Below, in pieces: positions 41,821-51,697 of a stretch of 64,000 nt of DNA. The translations under genes were made by a program, and so were the position numbers. The number at the start of each line of letters is the position of its first letter. Position 1 is the first letter of the stretch. Source of the DNA: Pseudomonadota bacterium (lineage in GTDB: Bacteria; Myxococcota_A; UBA796; UBA9615); assembly GCA_024229515.1 (NCBI GenBank), contig JAAESI010000303.1, positions 1 through 64,000 of the forward strand. The letters run 5' to 3'. The notes beneath the pieces are model-generated. The model searched no databases and was not told where the DNA came from. It saw only the letters and a program-made list of their open reading frames with translations.

Positions 41821-44061
41821 TCAGGACAGGGGCGAACCGAACCCCTCGGCGTCGCCAAAAGCGTGGACGTCGCCGTCGTAGGTGACCAACCAGTAGCCCT
41901 CCCCGGACGGGGTCGAGACGATGTCGTGGACCGCTGCGGCGCTCGTGCCGGGCTCCAGCGAGCCGAGGTCGGTTGCGGCTCCGAAGGCGAACACCCGACC
42001 GGCCCCGGTGACGGCCCAGTAGCCGGCTCCGGAGGGGTGGGCGGCGAGGCCGGTGAAGGCCGTCCAGCCGGGGTGGTCCGCGTCGCCGTGCCAGGCGGCA
42101 TCCCCGAAGGCGTAGACTTGGCCGTCGAAGCCGAGGATCCAGTAGCCGGAGCCGCTGGGGGTGGGGACGAGATCGGTGGCCATCTGGCGCGCGGGGAGGG
42201 TGTCGGGCTGGCCGACCCGCTCCGCGACACCGTAGGCGTGCACGACGCCGTCGGCGCCGACGGTCCAGTAGCCCTCGCCGGAGGGGTGCGCGGCGAAAGC
42301 GACGATGGCCGCGGAGATCGGGTCCGACGTGTTGGAGTCGTGCACCCGAGCGCTGCCGTAGGCATGCACGGTGCCGTCCGCGGCGAGCAGCCAGTAGCCG
42401 TCGCCGTTGGGGTGGGCGGTCAGCCCCTCGATGGGCTCGTCGCCGGCCGAGAAGCTGCCGAAGTAGCCGGCGTCCCCGTAGGCAGCGACCTGGCCGTCCA
42501 CGTTCACCATCCAGTAGCCGTTGCCGCTCGGGGAGCGGTCGAAGCCGTACCAGTGCACGCCGTCGTTGGGGGTGATCTCGATCTCCGGGGCGTCGCCCCA
42601 GCCCTCGTCCCACCACGGCTCGTCCGTCGGGTCGGGGGTCGAGACGTCGCTGATCTCGCCGCCCACGTCGGGCGCCTCGTCCTCGTCTTCGCAGTCGGGG
42701 TCGGGGAGCGCATCCAGGCCCGGGATCTCCACCTCGCCCGAGGCCAACTCGTAGGGTCCGAAGTCGACCAGGTCGAACTCGTAGTCGGGCACGGCGCCCC
42801 ACAGGCCGCCCACGTGGGCCGAGGTGTCGACGCCCCACTGCAGGGCCCAGTCGACGTCGGAGCAGTCCAGCGCGAGGTCGGCGTCGACCCACGGCTCGCC
42901 GGAGGCGCCGAACTCGAGCACGCCGCCGTAGACGTTGGCCGAGACGGTGATCTTGATGCCGGCCCGGGCGAAGAAGTGGCCGTCGACGTCGACCTCGGGG
43001 CCGATCATCCCGGCGTCCCAGTCCCAGTCGTCCAGCAGGCCCCACTCGCCGTCGCGGTAGTAGCCGCCCAGCCCGAACTCCGCTTCGGCCCACGCGCCCA
43101 CGGTCGCGTCGACCGACGCGTCGGCGGTGGCGAGCCAGGTCAGCTCCACCGTGAAGTCCATGCCCGCGACGATGGGGATGCCGGCGGGGCCGGGGAAGAC
43201 GAAGTCACGACCGAAGGTGAAGAGCTCGACGTCGCCCTCTTCGGTCCACCAGCCGTCGACCCGCCCGTGCAGGACGATCTCGGCGGTCGTCTCGAGCTTC
43301 ACGCCCGCCTCGACCTCGTTCACGGCCACGGAGATGGGGGGGATGCTCCAGGAGGTCTCCACGCCGATGTCCGCGTCCATGTAGAGCGTCGGCACGACGT
43401 ACAGCAGCCCCTCGGCCTCCAGCAGCGCCTCCCAGCCGGTGTCCTCGTCGCCGCCGCCGTCTTCCCAGAGCACCTTCTGGAAGCTCCACCCCTCGGGGAG
43501 GCTCAGCTCGGCCCGCGCCTCGTCCGATTCCATCACCTCGGCCATGGGGTCGATGCGGATGGCGTTGCTGAAGTCGGCGACGTACCAGACGTCGTCCAGC
43601 CCGGCCGGCTCGGTCTCGGCGACGGCCACGAGGCCGTTGGTCTGCAGGGCGGTGATACGGCGGAGGAAGCCGTCGTCCTCGGTGCCGACCAGCACCTGGC
43701 CGACTTCGAGCCCGACCTGATCGGCGGGGCAGTTGAAGCTGAGCACGGTGACCGAACCATCGGTGGGGGTCGCGGCGGCTTCGAAGCAGGGGGCGTCTCG
43801 CAGCACGAAGACGTCGTTGCTCACCAGCGTGTCCTCGTACCAGGTGGCATCCAGGTAATCGGCGATCTCGTCGCGGGTGTACTCGGGAGGGGGCTGGGTC
43901 TCTTCTTGCCCGTTCGCGAAGGGATCGACCGCCGGGGTCGGGTCCGAGGGCTCCCCCCGCACGTAGGTGCAGGAAGTCAGGAGCAGGGCAGGGAGGAGGG
44001 TGAGGATGCGAATGCCCTTCTCAAAAGCACGGGCCGTGCCAACCTTGTGATCGCTGGACAT
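41821..44061 (-). CDS. Large lipoprotein with six C-terminal GYW repeats
   Basis: The product is 746 aa. The signal ends ALLLTSC (lipobox, Cys about 31). Residues 60-480 are beta-rich and acidic with no family I recognise. An acidic linker follows, then from about 515 six repeats of some 43 residues with the pattern P-S/N-G-x-G-Y-W-x-V/L-x-x-D-G-x-V-x-A-Y/F-G-x-A, for example GEGYWLVTYDGDVHAFGDAE. Such GYWLV/DGGVFAFGDA repeats are common in secreted actinobacterial proteins and suggest a propeller. The gene is divergent from the FG-GAP gene across a 144-bp gap. Confidence 0.85.
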   Translation of the reverse strand: MSSDHKVGTARAFEKGIRILTLLPALLLTSCTYVRGEPSDPTPAVDPFANGQEETQPPPEYTRDEIADYLDATWYEDTLVSNDVFVLRDAPCFEAAATPTDGSVTVLSFNCPADQVGLEVGQVLVGTEDDGFLRRITALQTNGLVAVAETEPAGLDDVWYVADFSNAIRIDPMAEVMESDEARAELSLPEGWSFQKVLWEDGGGDEDTGWEALLEAEGLLYVVPTLYMDADIGVETSWSIPPISVAVNEVEAGVKLETTAEIVLHGRVDGWWTEEGDVELFTFGRDFVFPGPAGIPIVAGMDFTVELTWLATADASVDATVGAWAEAEFGLGGYYRDGEWGLLDDWDWDAGMIGPEVDVDGHFFARAGIKITVSANVYGGVLEFGASGEPWVDADLALDCSDVDWALQWGVDTSAHVGGLWGAVPDYEFDLVDFGPYELASGEVEIPGLDALPDPDCEDEDEAPDVGGEISDVSTPDPTDEPWWDEGWGDAPEIEITPNDGVHWYGFDRSPSGNGYWMVNVDGQVAAYGDAGYFGSFSAGDEPIEGLTAHPNGDGYWLLAADGTVHAYGSARVHDSNTSDPISAAIVAFAAHPSGEGYWTVGADGVVHAYGVAERVGQPDTLPARQMATDLVPTPSGSGYWILGFDGQVYAFGDAAWHGDADHPGWTAFTGLAAHPSGAGYWAVTGAGRVFAFGAATDLGSLEPGTSAAAVHDIVSTPSGEGYWLVTYDGDVHAFGDAEGFGSPLS

Positions 44062-44205
44062 CGTTCGATCGGGGGTCCTTGGGGGTGGTCACTCCAGTCA
44101 CCAGATCACGCGATTGACCGGCCGAGGTGGAAACAAGAGTTTCCGAGTACGGCTGTCATCGGGGTGCACTCGCCCCCAGGGAGCCGTTCCCTCTACCCTG
44201 CCGCC

Positions 44206-45758
44206 ATGAAGTTGCGTGCAACGTTGGCGATCCTCGCCCTCGCCCCCTCCTCGGCCCTCGCCATCGAGCTCCCGCTGAGCTCGCTCCAGACCATCGGCTC
44301 AGGCCACAGCTACATCAGCAGCGTTGTCGCTGCGGACTTCGATGGCGACGGTGATCTCGACGTCGCGGGCGGAGCCCACGTGGCCACGTCTTCGCCCTCG
44401 TCGGTCCAGGGGGTCTACTGGTGGGAGAACGACAACGGCGACGGAAGCTCGTGGACCGAGCACCTCGTCGAGGGCGACCACGCCTGGGTGCGCGTCGCCG
44501 CCGGCGACCTCGATGGCGACGGGGACATCGACCTCGCCTCGGCGGAGCGGTTCTTCGGCCCCCTCGCGGGGGGGCACCAGGTCAACGTGCACCTCAACGA
44601 CGGCGACGGTTCCAGCTGGACCTCCTCGAACATCGCCCAGCCGCACGACGTGCTGGACGTGGTGATCCGCGACCTCGATGGAGACGGGGATCTCGACATC
44701 GGCACGCTGCAATCCAACTCCGGGGTCGTCGAATGGCACGAGAACAACGGGGGAGTCCCACCACCTGGCCTTCCGCGGGCGTCTTCGGGATCCCGGTTTC
44801 GCCGTCCCCCACGCAGAACACGTCGTACGGCTTCTCCTTCCACGACGTCGATCGCGACGGCGACCTCGACATCGGCTGGGCCGGACTCGACGCGGACTCG
44901 ACCGGCTGGGCCGAGAACACCTCCGGGGACATGTCCAGCGCGGCGAGCCCGCAGGACGTCGCGGGCCCCGGCGGCTCGGTCGATGCGATCGCCGTGCACT
45001 TCGCCGACCTCGACGGGGACGGGGATCTGGACGCCATCGCGCGCAATGAGCTCGCCACCGACCCCCAGGTCCAGTGGTGGGAGAACGACAACGGCGACCA
45101 GACCAGCTGGACCGAACACTCGATCGCGGCGAACGCCGCCTGCCACTTCAGCCTTTGCTGGTTGGAGACCGCCGACCTGGATCGCGACGGCGATCTCGAC
45201 GTGATCGCGGGCGCCCAGGGCGGCGCGGTGATCTACGAGAACACCGGCGTGACCGACGCCTGGCCGTCCACCTCCCTGACCGCCGCCGGCGTCGGAGCGG
45301 GCGCCATCACCGCCGACATCGATGGCGACGGCGACCCCGACCTGCTTGCCGCTTCGGGTGACTCCATCGGCTGGTTGGAGAACCTCTCCATCGGGCCCGC
45401 GGGCAGCGTTTCCACCACGCCCGTGACCACCTCCTCGACCTCCGGCGATCCCACCGACGTCCAGGCGATGGACGTGGACCGCGACGGCGATCTGGACCTC
45501 GTCTACGCCGAGAACAGCACCGGCGCCGTGCGCTGGTTCAACAACTCCAACGGGGACGGCACCTACTGGGGCGGCCCGTCGATCGTCGCGCTCGGCGGCT
45601 TCATCGACCTGACCAAACTGGCGCAGGGCGACTTCGACGGCGACGGCCAGACCGACGTCGTGACCCTGGACTCAGGGGCCGGCTCGATCGATCTGTTCAC
45701 CAACATCGAGGGGCTGTTCTCCCCCACGGTCGTCGGCACCTGGGGCCGCGTGCGCTGA
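44206..45758 (+). CDS. Secreted FG-GAP/VCBS repeat protein, frameshifted
   Basis: From ATG 44206 a signal peptide (LRATLAILALAPSSALA) leads into FG-GAP repeats (ADFDGDGDLDVAG, GDLDGDGDIDLAS, RDLDGDGDLDIGT). At the five-G run 44749-44753 the protein-like reading shifts frame: WHENNGG continues as SPTTWPSAGVFGIPV in the next frame. One missing G explains this. Six more repeats follow (DVDRDGDLDIGW, ADLDGDGDLDAIA, ADLDRDGDLDVIA, ADIDGDGDPDLLA, MDVDRDGDLDLVY, GDFDGDGQTDVVT). Restored length is about 517 aa, an integrin-like calcium-binding propeller. If the shift is real, only the first 200 residues are made. Confidence 0.8.
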
Positions 45759-45800
45759 TTCGGCGTTCAAGCGGCGGGCCTGCCGCCCGATAGGCAAGGG

Positions 45801-46886
45801 ATGCTCTCCTTGTTCCGCGGCCGCGCGGCCGAACCTGTCGACGCTCCCCCCGAGGGGATCGATCTCGTGCTCGACACCCTCGCCCACGTGCTTCGCACCT
45901 ACGGCCGGCACGCCTTCGACGTCAACGGGACCTCAGCCGAGGAGATCTCGGCCGAGTGCGATCTCTGGACCCACCACGCCCTCCACGGCCGCCCGCTTCC
46001 GGGCGAAGACCCCACGCCGATCCCCGTCGTCGAGCGGTCCTGGTCGGAGGTCCGGCGCTTCTTCGCCAAGGTGCGCGGCAACGAGGCCGAGTTCGTAGGC
46101 AAGTCCATCGCCTCGATGCGCGGCGCCCTGTGGACGTTCGTCGAGACCTTCCGCAAGGCGTTCGACGAAGACGCCGCCACCGACGGGCAGATCCGCGAAC
46201 AGCTCGCCCGCCTGCGTGATGTCTCCGCCTCCGCGGACCCCGACACCCTGCGGCAGACCGTCCATGAGGTGAGCGCGAACCTCGAGGAGGCGCTGGAGGA
46301 GCGGGCCCGCCGCCAGGCTGCGGCCGTCGACCAACTCGGCGTCCGACTTCAGCAGGTGCGGGCCGACCTGAAGCAGGCCCGCCGGGAGGCGGTCACTGAC
46401 CCCCTCACCGAGGTCCCCAACCGCGCCGCGTTCGACGAACGCCTCGCCTCCGGGGCCCTCCTGAACTCCTACGGATCCCAGCCCGAGTCCCTGCTCCTGC
46501 TCGACCTCGACCACTTCAAGCGGGTCAACGACGAGCACGGCCACCGGGCCGGCGACCACGTGCTGAAGGAGGTCGCGCGGGTGCTCGAGACCGTGGTCGT
46601 GCGCCGCTCGGACTTCGTCGCCCGCTACGGCGGGGAGGAGTTCGCGGTGATCCTCGACGACACCGACGAGTCCTCCGCGGTACGCGTGGCGGAGCGGCTG
46701 CTGCGCGCGGTGCGCGAGCTCGAGATCGAGTGGGAGGGGGAGTCCATCTCCCTGACGGTGTCCATCGGCGCGTCCACGATCCGACCCGGCGACAGCGCCG
46801 CGACGTGGCTCGAAGAGGCCGATCAGGCCATGTACCGGGCCAAGGACACCGGTCGGGACCAGGTAGCCGTCAGGCCTCCGCCTTGA
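45801..46886 (+). CDS. Diguanylate cyclase (GGDEF) with N-terminal coiled-coil domain
   Basis: The product is 361 aa. The N-terminal 180 residues are helical and end in a long coiled-coil (RQAAAVDQLGVRLQQVRADLKQ). The GGDEF domain starts at DPLTEVPNRAAFDE (about 200), with the metal-binding DLDHFKRVND and active-site GGEEF at 277-281. RRSD at 268-271 is a product-inhibition I-site five residues upstream. It should make c-di-GMP from GTP with feedback control. No membrane helix is present. Its 3' end overlaps the convergent glutamate dehydrogenase gene by 17 bp. Confidence 0.95.
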   Translation: MLSLFRGRAAEPVDAPPEGIDLVLDTLAHVLRTYGRHAFDVNGTSAEEISAECDLWTHHALHGRPLPGEDPTPIPVVERSWSEVRRFFAKVRGNEAEFVGKSIASMRGALWTFVETFRKAFDEDAATDGQIREQLARLRDVSASADPDTLRQTVHEVSANLEEALEERARRQAAAVDQLGVRLQQVRADLKQARREAVTDPLTEVPNRAAFDERLASGALLNSYGSQPESLLLLDLDHFKRVNDEHGHRAGDHVLKEVARVLETVVVRRSDFVARYGGEEFAVILDDTDESSAVRVAERLLRAVRELEIEWEGESISLTVSIGASTIRPGDSAATWLEEADQAMYRAKDTGRDQVAVRPPP

Positions 46887-49800
46887 GCACCCTCACCGCG
46901 CCGTAGAGCACCATCGCGGGACCGAGCCCCCGAGCGCGGGCGCCGTCGATGCGGTCCGCCAGCCCGGTGGCCCGCTCGAACACTTCCCCGTGCTTCTCCC
47001 GGTAATGCTCCCAGCAGCGCTTCAAGCCCAGGCGAAGCCCCTTGCCGCCGCCCTCGGCGCAGATGTCGCCCTCGTAGGAAGTGAGCGCCTTGCGGGCGAG
47101 GATCAGCGTCAGCTCGGAGATGTTGGCGTTGAGGTCGCTGATGGCGCGGGACTCCCAGCCGTCGCGGGCATCCGCCGGAGTCGCCAGCTGCCGTCCACGG
47201 AGCAGACGGGTGTCGATGGCGATCTTCTTGAGGAGCAGCCCCGCCTGGACGACGCCGAGCTTGTCGACGGACTCGGCCAGGAGCACCGCTTCGCCGGCGT
47301 CGACCATCAGATCGAGGCCTCCGGCGCGCTCGGCCTTGGCGCTCTTGATGTTCCGGTTGCGGAGGTAGCGCAGGTTCTTCTGCAGGCTCCGCTTCTCCGA
47401 CCGGTCCAGCATGCGCGTGAGGTTCTTCTCGTACTTGCGGAAGCCGGGGCGGAACCGCCTGATGGCCCCGACCGGGTCGAGCACGTCGACGTTCCGCAGC
47501 AGCAGCCACTGGGCCATCCGGGAGACGGCTTCGCCGACGTGCCGGAGCTTCACGTACTCCACCGAGGCGCGCACGCCGTCGATGTCGCGCAGGCTCGCCG
47601 TCAGCTTCCAGGAGTCGAGCAGCTCGGCCGCGATGAGCGAGGCGTAGGCGACCTCCACCACGTCCCGCCCGGTGAGGCGGCCCATGCGGCTGAAGTGCGT
47701 GACGCCGAGCACGTCCACGAGCTTGTTGGTGATGACCGTGGCGGCGATCTCGCGGCGCAGCTGGTGCTGGCGGATGGCGTCGCCGAAGCGCTCGCGCACC
47801 GCCTTGGGGAAGTACTCCTCCAGCGACCGGTCCACGTCGATGACCTGGAAGCGCTCGTCGTCCAGCAGCGCCTCGTAGACCTCCATCTTCACGAACGGGC
47901 CGATCTTGGTCAGCTCCGGCCGCAGCAGGCCTTCCTTGTTGCGCATGCGGCGCTGGATCTCGCCGTCCTCGGGGAGCACGTGGCGCCCCCGGTCGAGCCG
48001 TCCGGCGGCCTCCAGGTCGTTCAGGAGCACGCGGAAGTCGTCGAGCTTGTCGGTGCTGCGGGCCACATCCAGGCTCAGCATCAGGCTGTGGTTGTGGTTG
48101 TTGGCCTGGACGTCGTCGCTGACCTCCTCGGCGATCTCGAGCATGACCTTGTTGCGCTCGGCGAGGGTCAATTCCCCGGCCCGCATCAGGTCGGCCGCGA
48201 GGATCTTGAGGTTCACCTCGTGGTCGGACATGTCGACGCCGCCGGAGTTGTCGACGGCGTCGCTGTTGACCCGCCCTCCGAGCTGCGCAAATTCGACCCG
48301 GGCGGCCTGGGTGAAGCCGAGGTTGCCGCCTTCGCCGACGACCCGGACCCGCAGGTCGCGAGCGTCGCAGCGGACCGCGTCGTTGGAGGGGTCCCCGGCG
48401 TCCTTGTCGCGCTCGTGGGACGCCTTCACGTACGTGCCGATGCCGCCGTTCCAGAGCAGATCCGCCTCGGCGCGGAGGATCTTGGCGACCACCTGATCGC
48501 CCGACAGCTCCGTCTTGTTGGTGCCGAGGACCCCCTGCACCTGAGGGGTCAGCCGGATCGACTTGGCGTGCCGGGGGAAGATGCCGCCGCCCTCGCTCAG
48601 GAGGTTGCTGTCGTAGTCGGCCCACATGCTCCGGGGTAGCTCGAAGAGGCGGTTGCGCTCCTTCCAGGAGGAGGCCGGATCGGGATCCGGGTCCAGGAAG
48701 ATGTGCATGTGGTTGAACGCGGCGAGCAGCTTCACGGTCTTGCTCAGGAGCAGCCCGTTGCCGAAGACGTCGCCGCTCATGTCGCCGATGCCGACGGCGG
48801 TGATGACGTCCTTCTCGGGGTCGAGGCCGAGCTCGCGGAAGTGGCGGCGCACGCACACCCACGCCCCCTTGGCGGTGATGCCGTACTTCTTGTGGTCGTA
48901 ACCCGCGGAGCCGCCCGAGGCGAAAGCGTCGTCCAGCCAGAAGCCGTAGTCCTGGGCGATGCCGTTGGCGGTGTCGGACAGGTGCGCGGTGCCCTTGTCG
49001 GCGGCGACGACGAGGTAGGGGTCGTCGCCGTCGTAGCGGACCACGCTGGCCGGCGGCACGATCGCGCCGTCCACGACGTTGTCCGTGAGGTCGAGCAGAC
49101 CGCGGATGAAGACCTTGTAGTAGCTGTCGGCTGCTTCCCGCGTCTCGCTGCGGCCGGGGTAGGTCCCCTTGAGGATGAACCCGCCCTTGGCGCCGACCGG
49201 CACGATGAGCACGTTCTTGACCATCTGGGTGTCCATCAGGCCGAGGATCTCGGTGCGGTAGTCGGCCTGCCGGTCGGACCAGCGAAGGCCTCCCCGAGCG
49301 ACCGGGCCGCCGCGCAGGTGCACGCCTTCGACGCCCAGGTGGTGGACGAAGATCTCCCGGTAGGGCCGGGGGCTGGGCATCTCGTCGACCTTGCTGCAAT
49401 CCACCTTGAACGACAGCGGGTGCCCCTCTTCGGTGGCGCGGCTGAAGTAGTTGGTCCGCAGACTCGCCGACAGCAGGTTCCAGGTGCGTCGCAGCACGCG
49501 GTCCTCGGCGGCGATGTCGACGCCGTCGAGGTACTCTAGGAAGGCACGGCTGTTGCGCTTCACGAGGCGCCGTCGGTCCGCGTCGCCCGCCTTGCCGAGG
49601 GCCGGCTTGAACATCGACCGGAACAGCCGGAGCAGGAGCTTGGCGGCCTCCGGATGGCGCCGCCACGCGCGGTGCACCGTGGGGATCGGATCGGCCGCGC
49701 CGAGCTGGCGGGCGTAGGCGATGTAGGCGCGGAGCACGCCGACCTCGCGCAGGGACACGCCGGCGCTGGCGATGAGGCCGTTGAGGCTGTCGTCGCGCGA

Positions 49801-51690
49801 CTGGCCGCGGAGCACCTGCTCCAGCCCCTCGACCAGCAGCGCGGCGCTGGCGCCGAGGTCGACGCCCTTGTCCGAGGGCACCACGCGGAACTCGTCCACG
49901 AAGCGGGTCTGCTCGTCGCCGGTGCTGATCGTCGAGCTGCTCTGATCGATGATCCGCAGCGCGAAGTTGGCGATCGTGGGGGCCGAGTCGGTCAGGTAGA
50001 TCTTCTCGGGCTGGTAGACCTTCAGCCGCTTCACGCCGCCGACGAAGTCGTCCACGTCCTCGGCGAGCGCGACCTTGAGGTGTCCGCGCTCCCGCACCGC
50101 CTCCAGCAGCTCGACGTCATCGGCCGCCTCCGAGGGGACCACGCGTGAGTGGTACTCCTCCGGGAAGGCGGCGCCGTAGCGCGAAATGAGGGTGTCGGCG
50201 GCGGCTTCGGTGACGCCGGTGGCGAGGATGCCTTCGAGCTGCTCGGTCCACGAGCCGGTGACGTCGTTGACGGCCGCTCGGAGCGCCTCCTCGCTGACGT
50301 CGACGAACTGCTCTTCGGCGGTGAAGTAGTACTGCAGGACGACGTTGTCGAACTGGCCGATGGCCACGCGCCAGTCCATGTAGTTGGCGCCGAGGGTCTC
50401 CAGCAGGCGGTCCGCGATGGCGATGCGGATGTCCTCGTTGAAGCGGTCCCGGGGCAGCGAGACGAGCACGAACGCGGTGCGGTTGGCCGGCCCCTTCATG
50501 AGGTGGACGCCGGTCTCCTGCCCTTCCTCGGCGGCGATGATGAGGCGCATCGCCCCCTCGATCGCGTCCACGTCCGTGGTGAAGAGGAACTCGACGGGGA
50601 TGGCGCGGAACGCCTCCTCCAGCTTGCGCGCGAGGTGGCTCCCGGGGAGCGCGGCCTGCGCCTGGAGCACGCTCTCGAGCTTCTCCCGAAGCATCGGGAT
50701 GCGCGGGATCTCCTCGCTGATCGCCTTGCGGGTGTAGAGGCCGGTGAACAGCGCGAACCCGCCGTCGAGGCGGATCGCGACGTGGTCGGTCTTGCCGGGC
50801 CGGTGCACCTGCGCCTCGGTGTCCCCCTTGCCGAGGAAGACGACCCCCTCGGCGGCGGCCCAGGGACGTCCTCCCTGGGGGAAGGCGAGCTCCCCGTCGG
50901 CGCGATGCAGGCCGAGGCCGGCGTCGGTCTGGACGGCGAGGGAGTCGATCTCGAACTCGGCGTAGCCGATGAAGACGAAGTTCTCGTCGACCAGCCAGTG
51001 GAGGAACTTCTGCGCCACGGCGACGTCGCGGTAGTCGACGCCTTCGCCGTGCACGCGCTCGCTGAGGTGGCTCCCCAGGTCCCGGGCGCGATCAGCCATC
51101 GCCTCGTGATCGGCGACGACCCGGCGGACCGAGCGCAGCTGGTCCATGACGGTGGCTTCGAGGCTCGTCCGCCTGTCGGCGTCTTCGATGCGCGGGATCT
51201 CCCAGTGCATCATCGACTCGAGCGCCATGCCGTTGCTGGGGCGCGGGTCCAGCCCGACCAGAGCGCCGCCCTCGTCCCGTTCGGTGCCGAAGATCGGGTG
51301 GATGACCCGGACCGGGGGCAGGTCCAGCTTCGCCAGCAGCAGCCGCAGCGAGTCCAGGATGAACGGCTGGTCCGTCATGCAGGTCTGGAGCACGGTCCGC
51401 GTCTCGAGGGAGTAGCCGTGCTCCTTCGGATTGGGGTTGATGACCCGCACCTTGATCTCGTCGTCCTCCCGCTGGGCGACCCACGCCGTGAGGTTGCGCC
51501 ACTGGTCCAGCAGCTCGATCAGGTCCCGTTGGGCGAGGTAGCCGTCGTCACTCCGGACGAAGAACCCCTCGGCCAGCAGGCGCTTGAGGTGCACGCGGGG
51601 GTCCGTGCCGTCGATCGCCTCCAGGAGGCCATGGATCGAGGTGCGTACGGGGCTGAGAGAAGCTGGACGCGAGGGGTCGGTCGCGGTCAT
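46870..51690 (-). CDS. gdhB: NAD-specific glutamate dehydrogenase, large (180-kDa) type
   Basis: The product is 1606 aa, typical of the large NAD-GDH class. The N-terminal regulatory region contains MTDQPFILDSLRLLL and VIHPIFGTERD. The catalytic core includes GGPVARGGLRWSDRQADYRTEI followed by QMVKNVLIVPVGAKGGFILK, with substrate- and catalysis-linked Lys/Arg residues, and VGIGDMSGDVFGNG in the dinucleotide-binding part. It deaminates glutamate to 2-oxoglutarate for amino-acid catabolism. It lies just upstream of nothing obvious in the same direction and overlaps the GGDEF gene tail-to-tail. The upstream lipoprotein gene ends 7 bp before its start and may share its transcript. Confidence 0.96.
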   Translation of the reverse strand: MTATDPSRPASLSPVRTSIHGLLEAIDGTDPRVHLKRLLAEGFFVRSDDGYLAQRDLIELLDQWRNLTAWVAQREDDEIKVRVINPNPKEHGYSLETRTVLQTCMTDQPFILDSLRLLLAKLDLPPVRVIHPIFGTERDEGGALVGLDPRPSNGMALESMMHWEIPRIEDADRRTSLEATVMDQLRSVRRVVADHEAMADRARDLGSHLSERVHGEGVDYRDVAVAQKFLHWLVDENFVFIGYAEFEIDSLAVQTDAGLGLHRADGELAFPQGGRPWAAAEGVVFLGKGDTEAQVHRPGKTDHVAIRLDGGFALFTGLYTRKAISEEIPRIPMLREKLESVLQAQAALPGSHLARKLEEAFRAIPVEFLFTTDVDAIEGAMRLIIAAEEGQETGVHLMKGPANRTAFVLVSLPRDRFNEDIRIAIADRLLETLGANYMDWRVAIGQFDNVVLQYYFTAEEQFVDVSEEALRAAVNDVTGSWTEQLEGILATGVTEAAADTLISRYGAAFPEEYHSRVVPSEAADDVELLEAVRERGHLKVALAEDVDDFVGGVKRLKVYQPEKIYLTDSAPTIANFALRIIDQSSSTISTGDEQTRFVDEFRVVPSDKGVDLGASAALLVEGLEQVLRGQSRDDSLNGLIASAGVSLREVGVLRAYIAYARQLGAADPIPTVHRAWRRHPEAAKLLLRLFRSMFKPALGKAGDADRRRLVKRNSRAFLEYLDGVDIAAEDRVLRRTWNLLSASLRTNYFSRATEEGHPLSFKVDCSKVDEMPSPRPYREIFVHHLGVEGVHLRGGPVARGGLRWSDRQADYRTEILGLMDTQMVKNVLIVPVGAKGGFILKGTYPGRSETREAADSYYKVFIRGLLDLTDNVVDGAIVPPASVVRYDGDDPYLVVAADKGTAHLSDTANGIAQDYGFWLDDAFASGGSAGYDHKKYGITAKGAWVCVRRHFRELGLDPEKDVITAVGIGDMSGDVFGNGLLLSKTVKLLAAFNHMHIFLDPDPDPASSWKERNRLFELPRSMWADYDSNLLSEGGGIFPRHAKSIRLTPQVQGVLGTNKTELSGDQVVAKILRAEADLLWNGGIGTYVKASHERDKDAGDPSNDAVRCDARDLRVRVVGEGGNLGFTQAARVEFAQLGGRVNSDAVDNSGGVDMSDHEVNLKILAADLMRAGELTLAERNKVMLEIAEEVSDDVQANNHNHSLMLSLDVARSTDKLDDFRVLLNDLEAAGRLDRGRHVLPEDGEIQRRMRNKEGLLRPELTKIGPFVKMEVYEALLDDERFQVIDVDRSLEEYFPKAVRERFGDAIRQHQLRREIAATVITNKLVDVLGVTHFSRMGRLTGRDVVEVAYASLIAAELLDSWKLTASLRDIDGVRASVEYVKLRHVGEAVSRMAQWLLLRNVDVLDPVGAIRRFRPGFRKYEKNLTRMLDRSEKRSLQKNLRYLRNRNIKSAKAERAGGLDLMVDAGEAVLLAESVDKLGVVQAGLLLKKIAIDTRLLRGRQLATPADARDGWESRAISDLNANISELTLILARKALTSYEGDICAEGGGKGLRLGLKRCWEHYREKHGEVFERATGLADRIDGARARGLGPAMVLYGAVRVLKAEA

Positions 51691-51697
51691 GGGAAGG

